64,000 nucleotides of DNA, from positions 1-64,000 of the forward strand of contig JACRQF010000004.1 of NCBI GenBank assembly GCA_016222825.1, given 5' to 3'. Source of the DNA: Verrucomicrobiota bacterium (GTDB taxonomy: Bacteria; Verrucomicrobiota; Verrucomicrobiia; CAIQCK01). Below, piece by piece: positions 54,103-62,335 of this stretch. The position numbers and the translations under genes are program-made. The notes beneath the pieces were generated by a model, which saw nothing but the letters and a program-made list of their open reading frames with translations, was not told the origin of the DNA and searched no databases. Positions within the stretch are counted from its first letter, which is position 1; each line of letters opens with the position of its first letter.

Positions 54103-55596
54103 ATGAAATACATGACACGCAGAGATTTCCTGAAGAGTTCCACCGCCGCCACATTGGCGTTTGGAGCGCCGAGACTGGCCAGCGGCAGCCCGAGCGATGA
54201 GGTCCGCATCGCCGTGGTCGGGCTTGGCGGCATCAACATCCCCGGTGGCGTCGGCGGGCGTGGACGGCAGCTTATCAAGAGCTTCCTCAAGGTTCCGGGA
54301 GTCAAGGTCGCGGCGCTGTGCGACGTGGACAGGACGATCCTCGAGGACAGCGCGAAGTTGTTCAAAGACCGCGGCGAAAGCGTCGCCACGCACGTGGATT
54401 TTCGCCGTGTGCTCGACGACAAGAGCATTGACGCCGTGGTGCTCGCTACGCCGAACCATTGGCACGCGTTGGGGACGATCTGGGCGTGCCAGGCGGGCAA
54501 GGATGTCTATGTCGAGAAGCCGTTCTCCTACAACATCTGGGAAGGCCAGCAGATGGTCGCCGCCGCCCGCAAATACAAACGCATCGTCCAGGTCGGCACG
54601 CAACGCCGCTCCAGCACGGTGCTGCCCGTGGCGTTCGAGTATCTGCGCAGCGGCCAACTCGGCCCCGTCCGCTTCGCGCATGCGCTCGTGTTTCGCGCTC
54701 GCGTTGGCATCGGCGAGGCAAGCACGCCGACGCCGGTGCCGGAGACGGTGGACTACGACCTTTGGTGCGGCCCGGCCCCGAAGACACCGCTGATGCGCAA
54801 GCAACTGCACTACGAGTGGCACTGGGTCTGGCCGACCGGCAACGGCGAGATGGGCAACAACGGCGTCCACATGACCGACATCTGCCGCTGGGGGCTGGGC
54901 CTGAACCAGCCGCCGCCCCGCGCGATGAGCATCGGCGGGCGGTTCGCGTTCAACGATGCCGGCGAAACTCCGAACACACAGATCGCCATCTTCGACTATC
55001 AGCCTGTGCCGATCATCTGTGAGATCCGAAACGTGTCGAAGAACACGGAGCCGAAAGCGCCGAGCACGCTGGGCAAATTCCGCGGCAGCGCCAGCGGTAT
55101 CGTGATCGTGTGTGAAGGCGGCCACTTTGCCGGCGACTACACCAGCGGCGCGGCCTTCGACAAGGAAGGCAAGAAGATCAAGGACTTCCAGGATGGGAAC
55201 AAGACCGGCGCAATTGAAGTTTTCCACACGGCCAACTTCATCGCCGCTGTCCGCAGCCGAAAAGTTGACTCGCTCGTCGCCGAGGCTGCCGTTGGCCACG
55301 CTTCGGCCGCCTGCTGCCACATGGCGAACATTTCCCACCGCATCGGCAAGCAGGCTTCCCCCGATGAGATTCGTGAGCGGATACGCTCAAACGGAGAGCT
55401 GTTGGACGCTTTTGAGCGTTGCCGCGAGAACTTGCGCGAGAACGGCGTGGACCTCGGCGCGACGCCGGCCGTGCTTGGGCCGTGGATTACGTTCAACGCC
55501 GGGCAGGGATGTTTTGTCAGAGAGTTCGCCGAGGAGGCCAACCAGCTTTCACGGCGGAAAGACCGAGTGCCGTTCGTCGTGCCAGAGGTGGTCTGA
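54103..55596 (+). CDS. Gfo/Idh/MocA family oxidoreductase with Tat-like signal
   Basis: 497 residues from the ATG at 54103, after the ribosome-binding site GGAGAAG. The leader MTRRDFLKSSTAATLAFGAP is Tat-like in form (single R-R followed by D-F-L-K), so the folded NAD(P) protein may be exported. Rossmann motif VRIAVVGLGGINIPGG, the conserved VEKPFSYNIWEGQQM (Lys of the EKP motif), and GNNGVHMTDICRWGL are present. Members oxidise or epimerise sugars, and some act as NAD-dependent glycosidases (GH109-like). As last gene of the lyase operon it should process a released sugar. Confidence 0.9.
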   Translation: MKYMTRRDFLKSSTAATLAFGAPRLASGSPSDEVRIAVVGLGGINIPGGVGGRGRQLIKSFLKVPGVKVAALCDVDRTILEDSAKLFKDRGESVATHVDFRRVLDDKSIDAVVLATPNHWHALGTIWACQAGKDVYVEKPFSYNIWEGQQMVAAARKYKRIVQVGTQRRSSTVLPVAFEYLRSGQLGPVRFAHALVFRARVGIGEASTPTPVPETVDYDLWCGPAPKTPLMRKQLHYEWHWVWPTGNGEMGNNGVHMTDICRWGLGLNQPPPRAMSIGGRFAFNDAGETPNTQIAIFDYQPVPIICEIRNVSKNTEPKAPSTLGKFRGSASGIVIVCEGGHFAGDYTSGAAFDKEGKKIKDFQDGNKTGAIEVFHTANFIAAVRSRKVDSLVAEAAVGHASAACCHMANISHRIGKQASPDEIRERIRSNGELLDAFERCRENLRENGVDLGATPAVLGPWITFNAGQGCFVREFAEEANQLSRRKDRVPFVVPEVV

Positions 55597-55714
55597 GGGC
55601 ACGCCGACCAGCCCTTGCGCAGCCTAAAAAAAGTAGCAAATTGTCATAGACGAGGGAGCAGCAGACATGTAGAGTCCGCGGCTCAACTTTGCCAAGAAGC
55701 AATAAGGAGAAAAT

Positions 55715-56050
55715 ATGTCAGAACTGATAAAGAAACTCGTGGTTCCGATCAGCGTTATTTTGGCGCTCATCGGCGTGGTGTTGGCTTGGTCCCGCGGCAG
55801 TGCTCACGCCCAGCTTCTGGACGAGGCACGCAACCTCTCGGTGCAGGTTAACCAGATGCAATTCCGCCAGACGGTTTATCAACGGCTCGCGCAGGAGCTG
55901 CTTGTTTACAGCCAACGCCAGCCGGCGATTGACCCCGTGCTGGTCGCGTTCGGCCTGAAGCCCGCGCCGCCGCAGCCGGCCCAGCAACCGGCCGCCTCGC
56001 AGCCGGCCCGCCCAACCACCCCGTCCACCCCCGCCCCGCGCAGCCGCTAA
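55715..56050 (+). CDS. Small membrane-anchored protein with coiled-coil and Pro/Ala-rich tail (A)
   Basis: 111 residues with a strong ribosome-binding site (AAGGAGAAA). An N-terminal membrane segment (VVPISVILALIGVVLAW) precedes a helical stretch (LLDEARNLSVQVNQMQFRQ), a second short helix (YQRLAQELLVYSQRQPAIDPVLVAFGL) and a tail of Pro, Ala and Gln. The layout is the same as the next gene, so they are likely distant paralogues acting together. No enzymatic motif. The outer face is predicted extracytoplasmic. Confidence 0.7.
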   Translation: MSELIKKLVVPISVILALIGVVLAWSRGSAHAQLLDEARNLSVQVNQMQFRQTVYQRLAQELLVYSQRQPAIDPVLVAFGLKPAPPQPAQQPAASQPARPTTPSTPAPRSR

Positions 56051-56063
56051 TTGGAACAGAACC

Positions 56064-56447
56064 ATGAGCCAACCAAGTTTCAAATCTTCAGAAGAGTCGC
56101 CGATCCTCGGCATCAGCATCGCCGTCGTCGCCATCCTCGTGTTTGTCCTGAGCTGGCGCGTCGGCTCGTATATCTCGCTGCAAAACGCGAACCTCGACAG
56201 CAGCATCCAGAACATGAAGCGGCAGGTCGAACAGGGCCAGCCGATTGACCAGAACTTCATGCGTTTCCGCGACACGTTGATGCAATACGTCCAGCAGACC
56301 AAGGACGTGAACGTGGTGCGTCTGCTGGCGGCTTACGGTGTTGTTCAGGTTCAGCAAGCGCCGGATCAGCCCGCCGCGCAGGGAGCTGCGCAGCAACCGG
56401 CACAGCCGGCTGCGCCCGCGCCAAAAGCAGCGCCGTCCGCTCCCTAA
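56064..56447 (+). CDS. Small membrane-anchored protein with coiled-coil and Pro/Ala-rich tail (B)
   Basis: 127 residues. A membrane helix (ILGISIAVVAILVFVLSW) is followed by LQNANLDSSIQNMKRQVEQG, a second helix with LMQYVQQTKDVNVVRLLAAYGV, and a Pro/Ala/Gln-rich C terminus. Spacing to the first protein is 13 bp, so they are co-transcribed. The FGL/YGV end of the second helix and the tail mirror protein A. They might form a membrane scaffold for the kinase encoded 166 bp further on, but this is inference. Region 56448-56613 holds no other feature. Confidence 0.7.
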   Translation: MSQPSFKSSEESPILGISIAVVAILVFVLSWRVGSYISLQNANLDSSIQNMKRQVEQGQPIDQNFMRFRDTLMQYVQQTKDVNVVRLLAAYGVVQVQQAPDQPAAQGAAQQPAQPAAPAPKAAPSAP

Positions 56448-56613
56448 GCAAGCCGCGTGGCGGAATCCCGGGCGATTCGCATCCGCGAACGACGGTTGGG
56501 TTGTATCCGCGCATCTTCGGTTCCCGGCCTCCCCGGCGGCGGGGCGGCGTCGCCGAAAAACGGCGCAAAAGGTTGTTCCACCCATCGGGCGGCTACGCTA
56601 GTATTTTGCCGAC

Positions 56614-58512
56614 GTGACGGATCAACCCAACGACATTCCAGGCTACGAAATCCTGGCCAAGATCGGCGAAGGCGGCCGCGGCACCGTTTACCGCGCGCGC
56701 CAGTTGTCGCTGGACCGGCTTGTGGCCGTCAAAATCCTCGCCCCGGAGCTGGCCTCCGACGCCGAATACACCTCCAAGTTCCTCCAGGAAGCCCGCGCCG
56801 CCGCCAAGCTCAGCCATCCCAACATCGTCCAAGCCATCGAAGCCGGCGTGCATCACGGCATCTGGTATTTCGTCATGGAACTGGTCGAGAGCGGCTCGCT
56901 CCACGAGCGGGTGGTCAGCATCGGCAAGTTCTCCGAACAGGAAACGCTCGATGTCGCGCAGCAAATGGCGCAGGCGCTTGATTTCGCGTGGCGGCGCGCG
57001 CATCTGGTCCACCGTGACATCAAGCCCGCCAACATCCTTCTCAGCGCCGACGGCCGCGCCAAGCTCGCCGACCTCGGCCTCGCGCAGCGTCACGGCACGC
57101 CCGCCGACAAGAGCGGCTTCACCGAGGGCACCCCGCAATACTGCGCGCCCGAACAATGCCGCGGCGAGCCGAACCTCGACATCCGCACCGACCTCTACTC
57201 GCTCGGCGCCACGCTCTACCACCTCATCTGCGGACGCCCGCCGTTCGACGGCGACAACCCGGCCGTGGTCATGGGCAAGCAGATTTCCGAGCCGCCACCG
57301 CCGCCGCGCAACCTCAACCCCCAGATTTCGCCCGCGCTCGAAGCGATCATCCTCAAACTGCTCGCCAAAGACCCGGCCCAGCGGTTCCAGTCGCCCGCCG
57401 ACCTTCTGAAGGAACTCGACCGCCTCCTCGCGCCCCAGCGCGTCGAACCCGCCGTCGCGTCAGTCGCCAACGCCGGCCGCCGCCGCATCCTCGCTCTCGG
57501 TTCAGCCATTGCGCTGGCTGTTGTCGTTGTGGTCGGCGGCGCCCTTGCTTTGTTCAAAGGACCGGCTCCTGGCGGGAAAGCAAAGACCGCCGGCAAGTCG
57601 AAAAGCAGCATCGCCCCCAAAACGCCCGGTGCATTCCCCGCCCCTGCGACTGCCACCGGCACGCAGAAAACCGCCGCGCTCACTCCCCAGCCCACGCCGC
57701 GCGTTCCGCCCCCCCCGGCGGCGCCGCCCGGTCCAGCCGACGAGGAACTGCAGAACTTCCTCGCCAACGTCGCCGCCCTCGTCAAAGAATCCAAGTTCGC
57801 CGACGCCGACGCCGCGCTCCAAAAAGCGCAGGAGCAATGGAAAAGCGCGCCACTCCAAGTGCGGGTGAAGATCGAAAACGCCGGACAGGAAACGCAAACC
57901 GCCCGCGCCGCCCACGAGAAGAAAATGGCCGACGAAGCCGCCGCCAAGGCTGCCGCCGAAACCGCGCGCCGCGAGCAAGCCGAGGCCCAGGCCCGCGCCA
58001 TCATCGAGCCGACCGGAGGCTGGGCGCGCGCCTTCTACATTGAATACGCCTGCCAATACATGGCCGGCCAGACTGCAAAAACCACCGACGCCGACGTCCG
58101 CGCGCGGCTCGAAGCCCGCTCCGGCGAACTGCAACTGCTCGGCGAATTGAAGAACCACCTCATTGCGGAGATCGGCAAAGGCGCGCTCCCGGCGCGTGAC
58201 TTCCCTCTCGTGCGCGGCCGGACGCTCCAAGGCAAGCCCGTCAGCGCCACGGCCGACAACCTCAGCATCGCCGTCGGCGTCGGCACCATCGCGTTGCGCT
58301 GGAGCGACCTGACCGAGCCGGCCATCTACGCCATGCTCCAGGCCAGCATCGCCGCGCAACACAGCCGCGCCCTCGCCGCACTGGCCCTCTACGCGTGGGA
58401 AACGGGCCGGGCCGACGACGCCCGCCGTTTCTATGACCAGGCCAAGACTGCCCTCGGCGACCAACTCCCCGAACCGGTCCGCCGCCGCGGCGAATCCCCG
58501 CCCGCGAACTGA
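56614..58512 (+). CDS. Membrane-anchored Ser/Thr protein kinase (Hanks type)
   Basis: 632 residues from a GTG start at 56614. The kinase domain (residues 10-275) is complete: IGEGGRGTVYRA, Lys40 in VAVKIL, HRDIKPAN with catalytic Asp135, ADLG (152-155), APEQCRGE and IRTDLYSLG. A membrane segment follows near 292-315 (LALGSAIALAVVVVVGGALALF), then a Pro/Thr-rich linker and an Ala/Glu-rich coiled-coil (about 375-465). The C-terminal extracytoplasmic domain (FYIEYACQYMAG...ALYAWETGRADDARRFYDQA) ends in a TPR-like helix pair. Unlike the kinase at 27959-30679, all catalytic residues are intact. Signal and substrates unknown. Confidence 0.92.
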   Translation: MTDQPNDIPGYEILAKIGEGGRGTVYRARQLSLDRLVAVKILAPELASDAEYTSKFLQEARAAAKLSHPNIVQAIEAGVHHGIWYFVMELVESGSLHERVVSIGKFSEQETLDVAQQMAQALDFAWRRAHLVHRDIKPANILLSADGRAKLADLGLAQRHGTPADKSGFTEGTPQYCAPEQCRGEPNLDIRTDLYSLGATLYHLICGRPPFDGDNPAVVMGKQISEPPPPPRNLNPQISPALEAIILKLLAKDPAQRFQSPADLLKELDRLLAPQRVEPAVASVANAGRRRILALGSAIALAVVVVVGGALALFKGPAPGGKAKTAGKSKSSIAPKTPGAFPAPATATGTQKTAALTPQPTPRVPPPPAAPPGPADEELQNFLANVAALVKESKFADADAALQKAQEQWKSAPLQVRVKIENAGQETQTARAAHEKKMADEAAAKAAAETARREQAEAQARAIIEPTGGWARAFYIEYACQYMAGQTAKTTDADVRARLEARSGELQLLGELKNHLIAEIGKGALPARDFPLVRGRTLQGKPVSATADNLSIAVGVGTIALRWSDLTEPAIYAMLQASIAAQHSRALAALALYAWETGRADDARRFYDQAKTALGDQLPEPVRRRGESPPAN

Positions 58513-58562
58513 GCGGCCGTCGCGAGCCGACGACCCATCACTCGCTACTCCTCACGCTCCCC

Positions 58563-59012
58563 ATGAAACGCTGGCTTCTCTACATCGCCGCCGCGTGGGC
58601 GTTTTTCGCCCTGACCTGGTGGGTCTGCGGGCGGCTGTTGATGACCGACGAGAAACGCGTGCTGCTACAGATTGAAACACTCGCGCGGCTCGTCGAGTCC
58701 GGCAACCTCTTCACGCTCGACGACGCCATCGCCTCCGACTACCGCGACGACTGGGACAACGACCGGCGCACGCTCCTGCTCGCCGTCCGCGCGCTGCGGC
58801 AGCGTTACCGCGGCCTCGAAATTCATCTGGGCCGCGCCATCGTCCGCGTCACCGGCGACATCGCCACCGCCGACCTGCGCGCCCGCGTCACCGGCCACGC
58901 CGCTGATGACACACAAACCGAGGGCGAGCGCGGCGAATTCCATCTCACCTTCCGCCGCGTCGAAAAGGAATGGAAGCTCAGCCGCGTCGCGCGCAAAGAG
59001 CCGGCGCCGTGA
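58563..59012 (+). CDS. Small exported protein with NTF2-like (SnoaL) features
   Basis: 149 residues with an N-terminal membrane anchor or signal (WLLYIAAAWAFFALTWWVCG). The rest (LLQIETLARLVESGNLFTLDDAIASDYRDDW, RALRQRYRGLEIHLGRAIVRVTGDIATADLRARVTG, FHLTFRRVEKEWKLSRVAR) has the helix-then-curved-sheet pattern of a cone-shaped NTF2-like domain. No catalytic residues are evident. It lies 50 bp after the kinase gene and may be in its transcript. Confidence 0.68.
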   Translation: MKRWLLYIAAAWAFFALTWWVCGRLLMTDEKRVLLQIETLARLVESGNLFTLDDAIASDYRDDWDNDRRTLLLAVRALRQRYRGLEIHLGRAIVRVTGDIATADLRARVTGHAADDTQTEGERGEFHLTFRRVEKEWKLSRVARKEPAP

Positions 59013-59056
59013 CGCGGACTTGCGCGAACGGGCTGCGCGTGGTTGAGTGCAGATTC

Positions 59057-59971
59057 ATGGACGCCAAGCCGTGGCCGCTTTGCCGGTTTCTGACGCTGTT
59101 GTTGACCGCGTTGTGGCTCTCATTGCCGATGACGCGGGCGGGCGACGAACTGATCCTCTGTGGCGGGGATGAGGTGTTCGCCCTGAGGATCATCGGGTCG
59201 GGCAAGATTTCCACAAACAGAGTCTGGTCGTGGCGGGCCAGGGACTGCCCCAATCTGCCGGAGAACCTCAGGGACAAGTTCGGCACGACGGACGAGTGCA
59301 AGCCGGTCGGGGACGGGAAGAGAATTCTGATCACGTCGTCGGGCGGCGGCGTGGCGCTGGTGGAGCGCGCGAGCGGCAAGGCGCTGTTCTCGGCGTTCGT
59401 GGGCAACGCGCACTCGGCGGAGATGCTGCCGCGCAACCGCGTGGTTGTGGCAGGCTCGACACACGCGGAGGGAAACCGGCTCGCGGTGTTCGACTTCGGC
59501 CAGCCGGGGGAGGCGATTCACGTCACAGAGTTGCACTCGGCTCATGGCGTGGCGTGGGATGAGAAGCGGCAGATTCTGTGGGCGCTGGGGTATGAGGAGT
59601 TGAACGGTTACCGGCTGGCGAACTGGGCCGGCGCGGAGCCGAGGCTGCACCTGGCAGACTCCTACCCGCTGCCGGACCCGGGCGGGCACGATTTGCAGAT
59701 CACTCCGAAGTGCGACATCCTGGTGCTGACCACCGGCTCGCACGTCTATGTGTTCAACCCGGAGCGGCGCGCGTTCTTCCCGCACATGACCTGGGGGAAC
59801 AAAGGCGGCGTCAAGTGCGTGAGCATCAATCCAAAGACAGGGCTGACCGCGCTCATCCAGGGCAGCGACCGCCAGTGGTGGAGCGACACGGTGCAGTGGC
59901 TGGATTTCGAGACAGCGTTGAAGCTGCCCGGCGAGCGGCTCTACAAGGCGCGGTGGTGTGTGAAGGAATAG
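59057..59971 (+). CDS. Secreted beta-propeller protein of unknown function (DUF6528-like)
   Basis: 304 residues from the ATG at 59057, preceding a signal peptide (FLTLLLTALWLSLPMTRAG). The mature start DELILCGGDEVFALRI and repeated strands (GKRILITSSGGGVALVER, NRVVVAGSTHAEGNRLAVFD, HGVAWDEKRQILWALGYEEL, CDILVLTTGSHVYVFNPERR, GVKCVSINPKTGLTALIQGS) indicate a six-bladed propeller of the DUF6528 kind. The family has no firmly established activity. It is followed after 87 bp by the sugar isomerase gene and could be involved in carbohydrate handling, by context only. Confidence 0.7.
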   Translation: MDAKPWPLCRFLTLLLTALWLSLPMTRAGDELILCGGDEVFALRIIGSGKISTNRVWSWRARDCPNLPENLRDKFGTTDECKPVGDGKRILITSSGGGVALVERASGKALFSAFVGNAHSAEMLPRNRVVVAGSTHAEGNRLAVFDFGQPGEAIHVTELHSAHGVAWDEKRQILWALGYEELNGYRLANWAGAEPRLHLADSYPLPDPGGHDLQITPKCDILVLTTGSHVYVFNPERRAFFPHMTWGNKGGVKCVSINPKTGLTALIQGSDRQWWSDTVQWLDFETALKLPGERLYKARWCVKE

Positions 59972-60058
59972 GCGTGCTCAGCGCGTCGGCTGTCGCGAGA
60001 GTTGTTGTTGCCGCTCCGGCAACTATGGGTCATCATGCGGCGCAACTTGAACCACACC

Positions 60059-61006
60059 ATGAACACCATGACCCGACGTGATTTCCTGAAACTCTCCGGC
60101 GCCGGCGCCGCCGCCGGCTTTGGCACTTGCTCCACCGGCCCGCGCGCGCTGGCCATCGAGCCGATCCGGCGCAGCGGCCCGCCGAAGCTGCGGCTGAGCC
60201 TGGCGGCGTATTCGTTCCGCGAGTTCTTCAAGGACGCCAGCCACGCGCGCAAAAACCTCGCAGACCCGGCAAAGCAGATAGACATGTTCCAGTTCATTGA
60301 CTACTGCGCCGACCAGGGTTGCGAGGGCGCGGAACTGACGAGCTACTACTTCCCAAAGGACGTGACGGACGACTACTTGCGGCTGGTGCGCGCCCGCGCG
60401 GCTAAACGCGGCGTGGCCGTCAGCGGCACGTCGGTCGGCAACACGTTCACGCTGCCCAAAGGCGAGAAGCGCGACAAGCAGATCGCTGACGTGAAGCAGT
60501 GGATTGACCGCGCCGCCGTCATGGGCGCGCCGCACATCCGCGTGTTCGCCGGTTCGGTCCCGAAGGGCGGCAATGCCGCGGAGGCGACGCGGCTGTGCAT
60601 CGAGGCGATGGAGGAGTGCTGCGACTACGCCGGCAAGAAGCAGATCTACCTCGGCATCGAGAACCACGGCGGCATCGTCGCGGAGCCGGAAGGGCTGCTG
60701 GAGATCGTGCGCGCGGTCAAGAGCCGCTGGTGCGGCGTCAACCTCGACACCGGCAATTTCCACGGCGAAGACCCCTACGCCGAGATGGCCCGGTGCGCGC
60801 CCTACTCGGTGAACGTGCAGGTAAAGGCCGAGATCAAGCGCAAGGGCGCGAAAGAAGGCGAGCCGAGCGATCTGGCGCGCATCGTGAAGATGCTGCGCGA
60901 CGTGAACTACCAGGGCTTCGTCGCGCTCGAATACGAATCCAAGGAAGACCCCTACACCGGCGTGCCGCGCCTGCTGAAGCAGATGAAGGCGGCGTTCAAG
61001 AGTTGA
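60059..61006 (+). CDS. Sugar phosphate isomerase/epimerase-like TIM barrel with Tat-like signal
   Basis: 315 residues; ATG at 60059, with 60068 also possible. The leader MTRRDFLKLSGAGAAAGFG is Tat-like. The barrel is of the AP-endonuclease-2/xylose-isomerase type: LSLAAYSFREFF, FIDYCADQGCEGAELTSYY, VGNTFTLPKG, the metal site with Glu in YLGIENHGG, VNLDTGNFHGEDPY and VNVQVKAEI. Exported members of this family are common in planctomycete/verrucomicrobial genomes next to Gfo/Idh oxidoreductases. It should isomerise a sugar in the periplasm. Confidence 0.88.
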   Translation: MNTMTRRDFLKLSGAGAAAGFGTCSTGPRALAIEPIRRSGPPKLRLSLAAYSFREFFKDASHARKNLADPAKQIDMFQFIDYCADQGCEGAELTSYYFPKDVTDDYLRLVRARAAKRGVAVSGTSVGNTFTLPKGEKRDKQIADVKQWIDRAAVMGAPHIRVFAGSVPKGGNAAEATRLCIEAMEECCDYAGKKQIYLGIENHGGIVAEPEGLLEIVRAVKSRWCGVNLDTGNFHGEDPYAEMARCAPYSVNVQVKAEIKRKGAKEGEPSDLARIVKMLRDVNYQGFVALEYESKEDPYTGVPRLLKQMKAAFKS

Positions 61007-61038
61007 CGGAAAGGCGGACGCGAACTAAAGGACATGCC

Positions 61039-62172
61039 ATGAGCAAATCGGATGGTGGGCTTCACAGGCTTCAGGGCCGTGGAGCGTGTCTTCAGGGCAA
61101 GATCGTGCTGGCGGGCCCGTGCAGCGTCGAGTCCGAGCAGCAGATCATGGACGCGGCGCTGCAACTCGGCAAGCTGGGCCTTAGCGCGTTGCGCGCCGGC
61201 ATCTGGAAACCGCGGACGCGGCCCGGCTCGTTCCAAGGCGTCGGCGAGGCCGCGCTGCCGTGGCTCAAGGCCGCCGGCAAGGCCGCGAAGCTTCCCGTGG
61301 CGTGCGAGGTGGCCCAGCCCGCGCACGTGGACGCCTGCCTCGCGCACGGCATTGACATCCTGTGGATCGGCGCACGCACGACCGTCAACCCGTTCTCCGT
61401 CCAGGCGCTGGCGGACCGTCTGCGCGGCGTGGACTTGCCGGTGATGGTGAAGAACCCGGTCAACCCCGACCTCGAACTGTGGCTCGGCGCCATCGAACGG
61501 TTGCGCCGCGCCGGTGTCACCAAAATCGCCGCGGTCCATCGCGGCTTCTCGACGGCGCGGCAGACGATCTATCGCAACGAACCCATCTGGCGCATCCCGC
61601 TGGAACTACGCCGCCGGTTGCCGGAAGTGCCGCTCATCTGCGACCCCAGCCACATGGGCGGCACGCGGGAATTACTCAAACCGATCTCGCAGGAAGCGCT
61701 CGACCTGCTTTACGACGGACTCATGATCGAAGCGCATCCGCGTCCGGAAAAAGCGCAGAGCGACGCGGGCCAGCAAATCACGCCCGCGCGCCTTCGCAGC
61801 CTGCTGGCGAGCCTGGTGCCGAAGAAGGAGAACGCGCTCGTGCGGGATTACACCAGCCACATCGCCGCGCTCCGCAAGGAAGTGGACGGCCTCGACCACC
61901 AGCTTCTGGATTGCCTGAGCCGGCGCATGGAGATCGTGCGCCAGATGAGCCACTACAAGGAGAAATACGGCGTCTCCTCCTTCCAGCCGCATCGCTGGAG
62001 CGACATCGTCAAGGACCGGACCCGTTACGGCGCGGCCCGCGCGCTCGATCAGGATTTTGTTTTGGAAATCTTCGACCACATCCACGAAGAGGCCATCCGG
62101 CAGCAGGAGCAGGAGGCGGACGTGATTCCACCGGAGGCCACGGATCACAAGCGTCACCGCCGCGCCCGTTGA
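61039..62172 (+). CDS. Bifunctional DAHP synthase - chorismate mutase
   Basis: 377 residues from the ATG at 61039 with AAAGGA upstream. The N-terminal two-thirds is a type I DAHP synthase of the KDO8P-like subclass: LAGPCSVESEQQI, GIWKPRTRPGSFQG, IDILWIGARTTVNPFS, MVKNPVNPDLELWLGAIERL, CDPSHMGG and GLMIEAHPRPEKAQSD. From about residue 275 an AroQ chorismate mutase follows (ALRKEVDGLDHQLLDCLSRR, MEIVRQMSHYKEKYGV). It condenses erythrose 4-phosphate and PEP, and the mutase domain probably provides prephenate/chorismate feedback. This order is known from Bacteroidetes and related groups. It follows the isomerase by 32 bp. Confidence 0.92.
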   Translation: MSKSDGGLHRLQGRGACLQGKIVLAGPCSVESEQQIMDAALQLGKLGLSALRAGIWKPRTRPGSFQGVGEAALPWLKAAGKAAKLPVACEVAQPAHVDACLAHGIDILWIGARTTVNPFSVQALADRLRGVDLPVMVKNPVNPDLELWLGAIERLRRAGVTKIAAVHRGFSTARQTIYRNEPIWRIPLELRRRLPEVPLICDPSHMGGTRELLKPISQEALDLLYDGLMIEAHPRPEKAQSDAGQQITPARLRSLLASLVPKKENALVRDYTSHIAALRKEVDGLDHQLLDCLSRRMEIVRQMSHYKEKYGVSSFQPHRWSDIVKDRTRYGAARALDQDFVLEIFDHIHEEAIRQQEQEADVIPPEATDHKRHRRAR

Positions 62173-62228
62173 GCCGCGGACTGGTGTCAGGCGCCCATGC
62201 AATTGGAACAGCCCCTCACCCCCGTCTT

Positions 62229-62335
62229 CTCTCCGTCCGGCGGGGAAAGGGAGAAGTTTCACCCGCTGCCGTGCGGCCCCTTGGACAGTGGCCGCGCTCG
62301 CAACAGAGGAGAACGATTCCCCCGCCGGTGGAGAG
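62229..62335. repeat. Dispersed-type inverted repeat around the next gene's start
   Basis: CTCTCCGTCCGGCGGGGAA (62229-62247) pairs with 62317-62335 as an imperfect reverse complement. The upstream end carries CCCTCACCCCC, a string often seen at the edge of REP-like elements with CTCTCC/GGAGAG arms. The element straddles the region where the secreted protein must begin. Confidence 0.6.
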
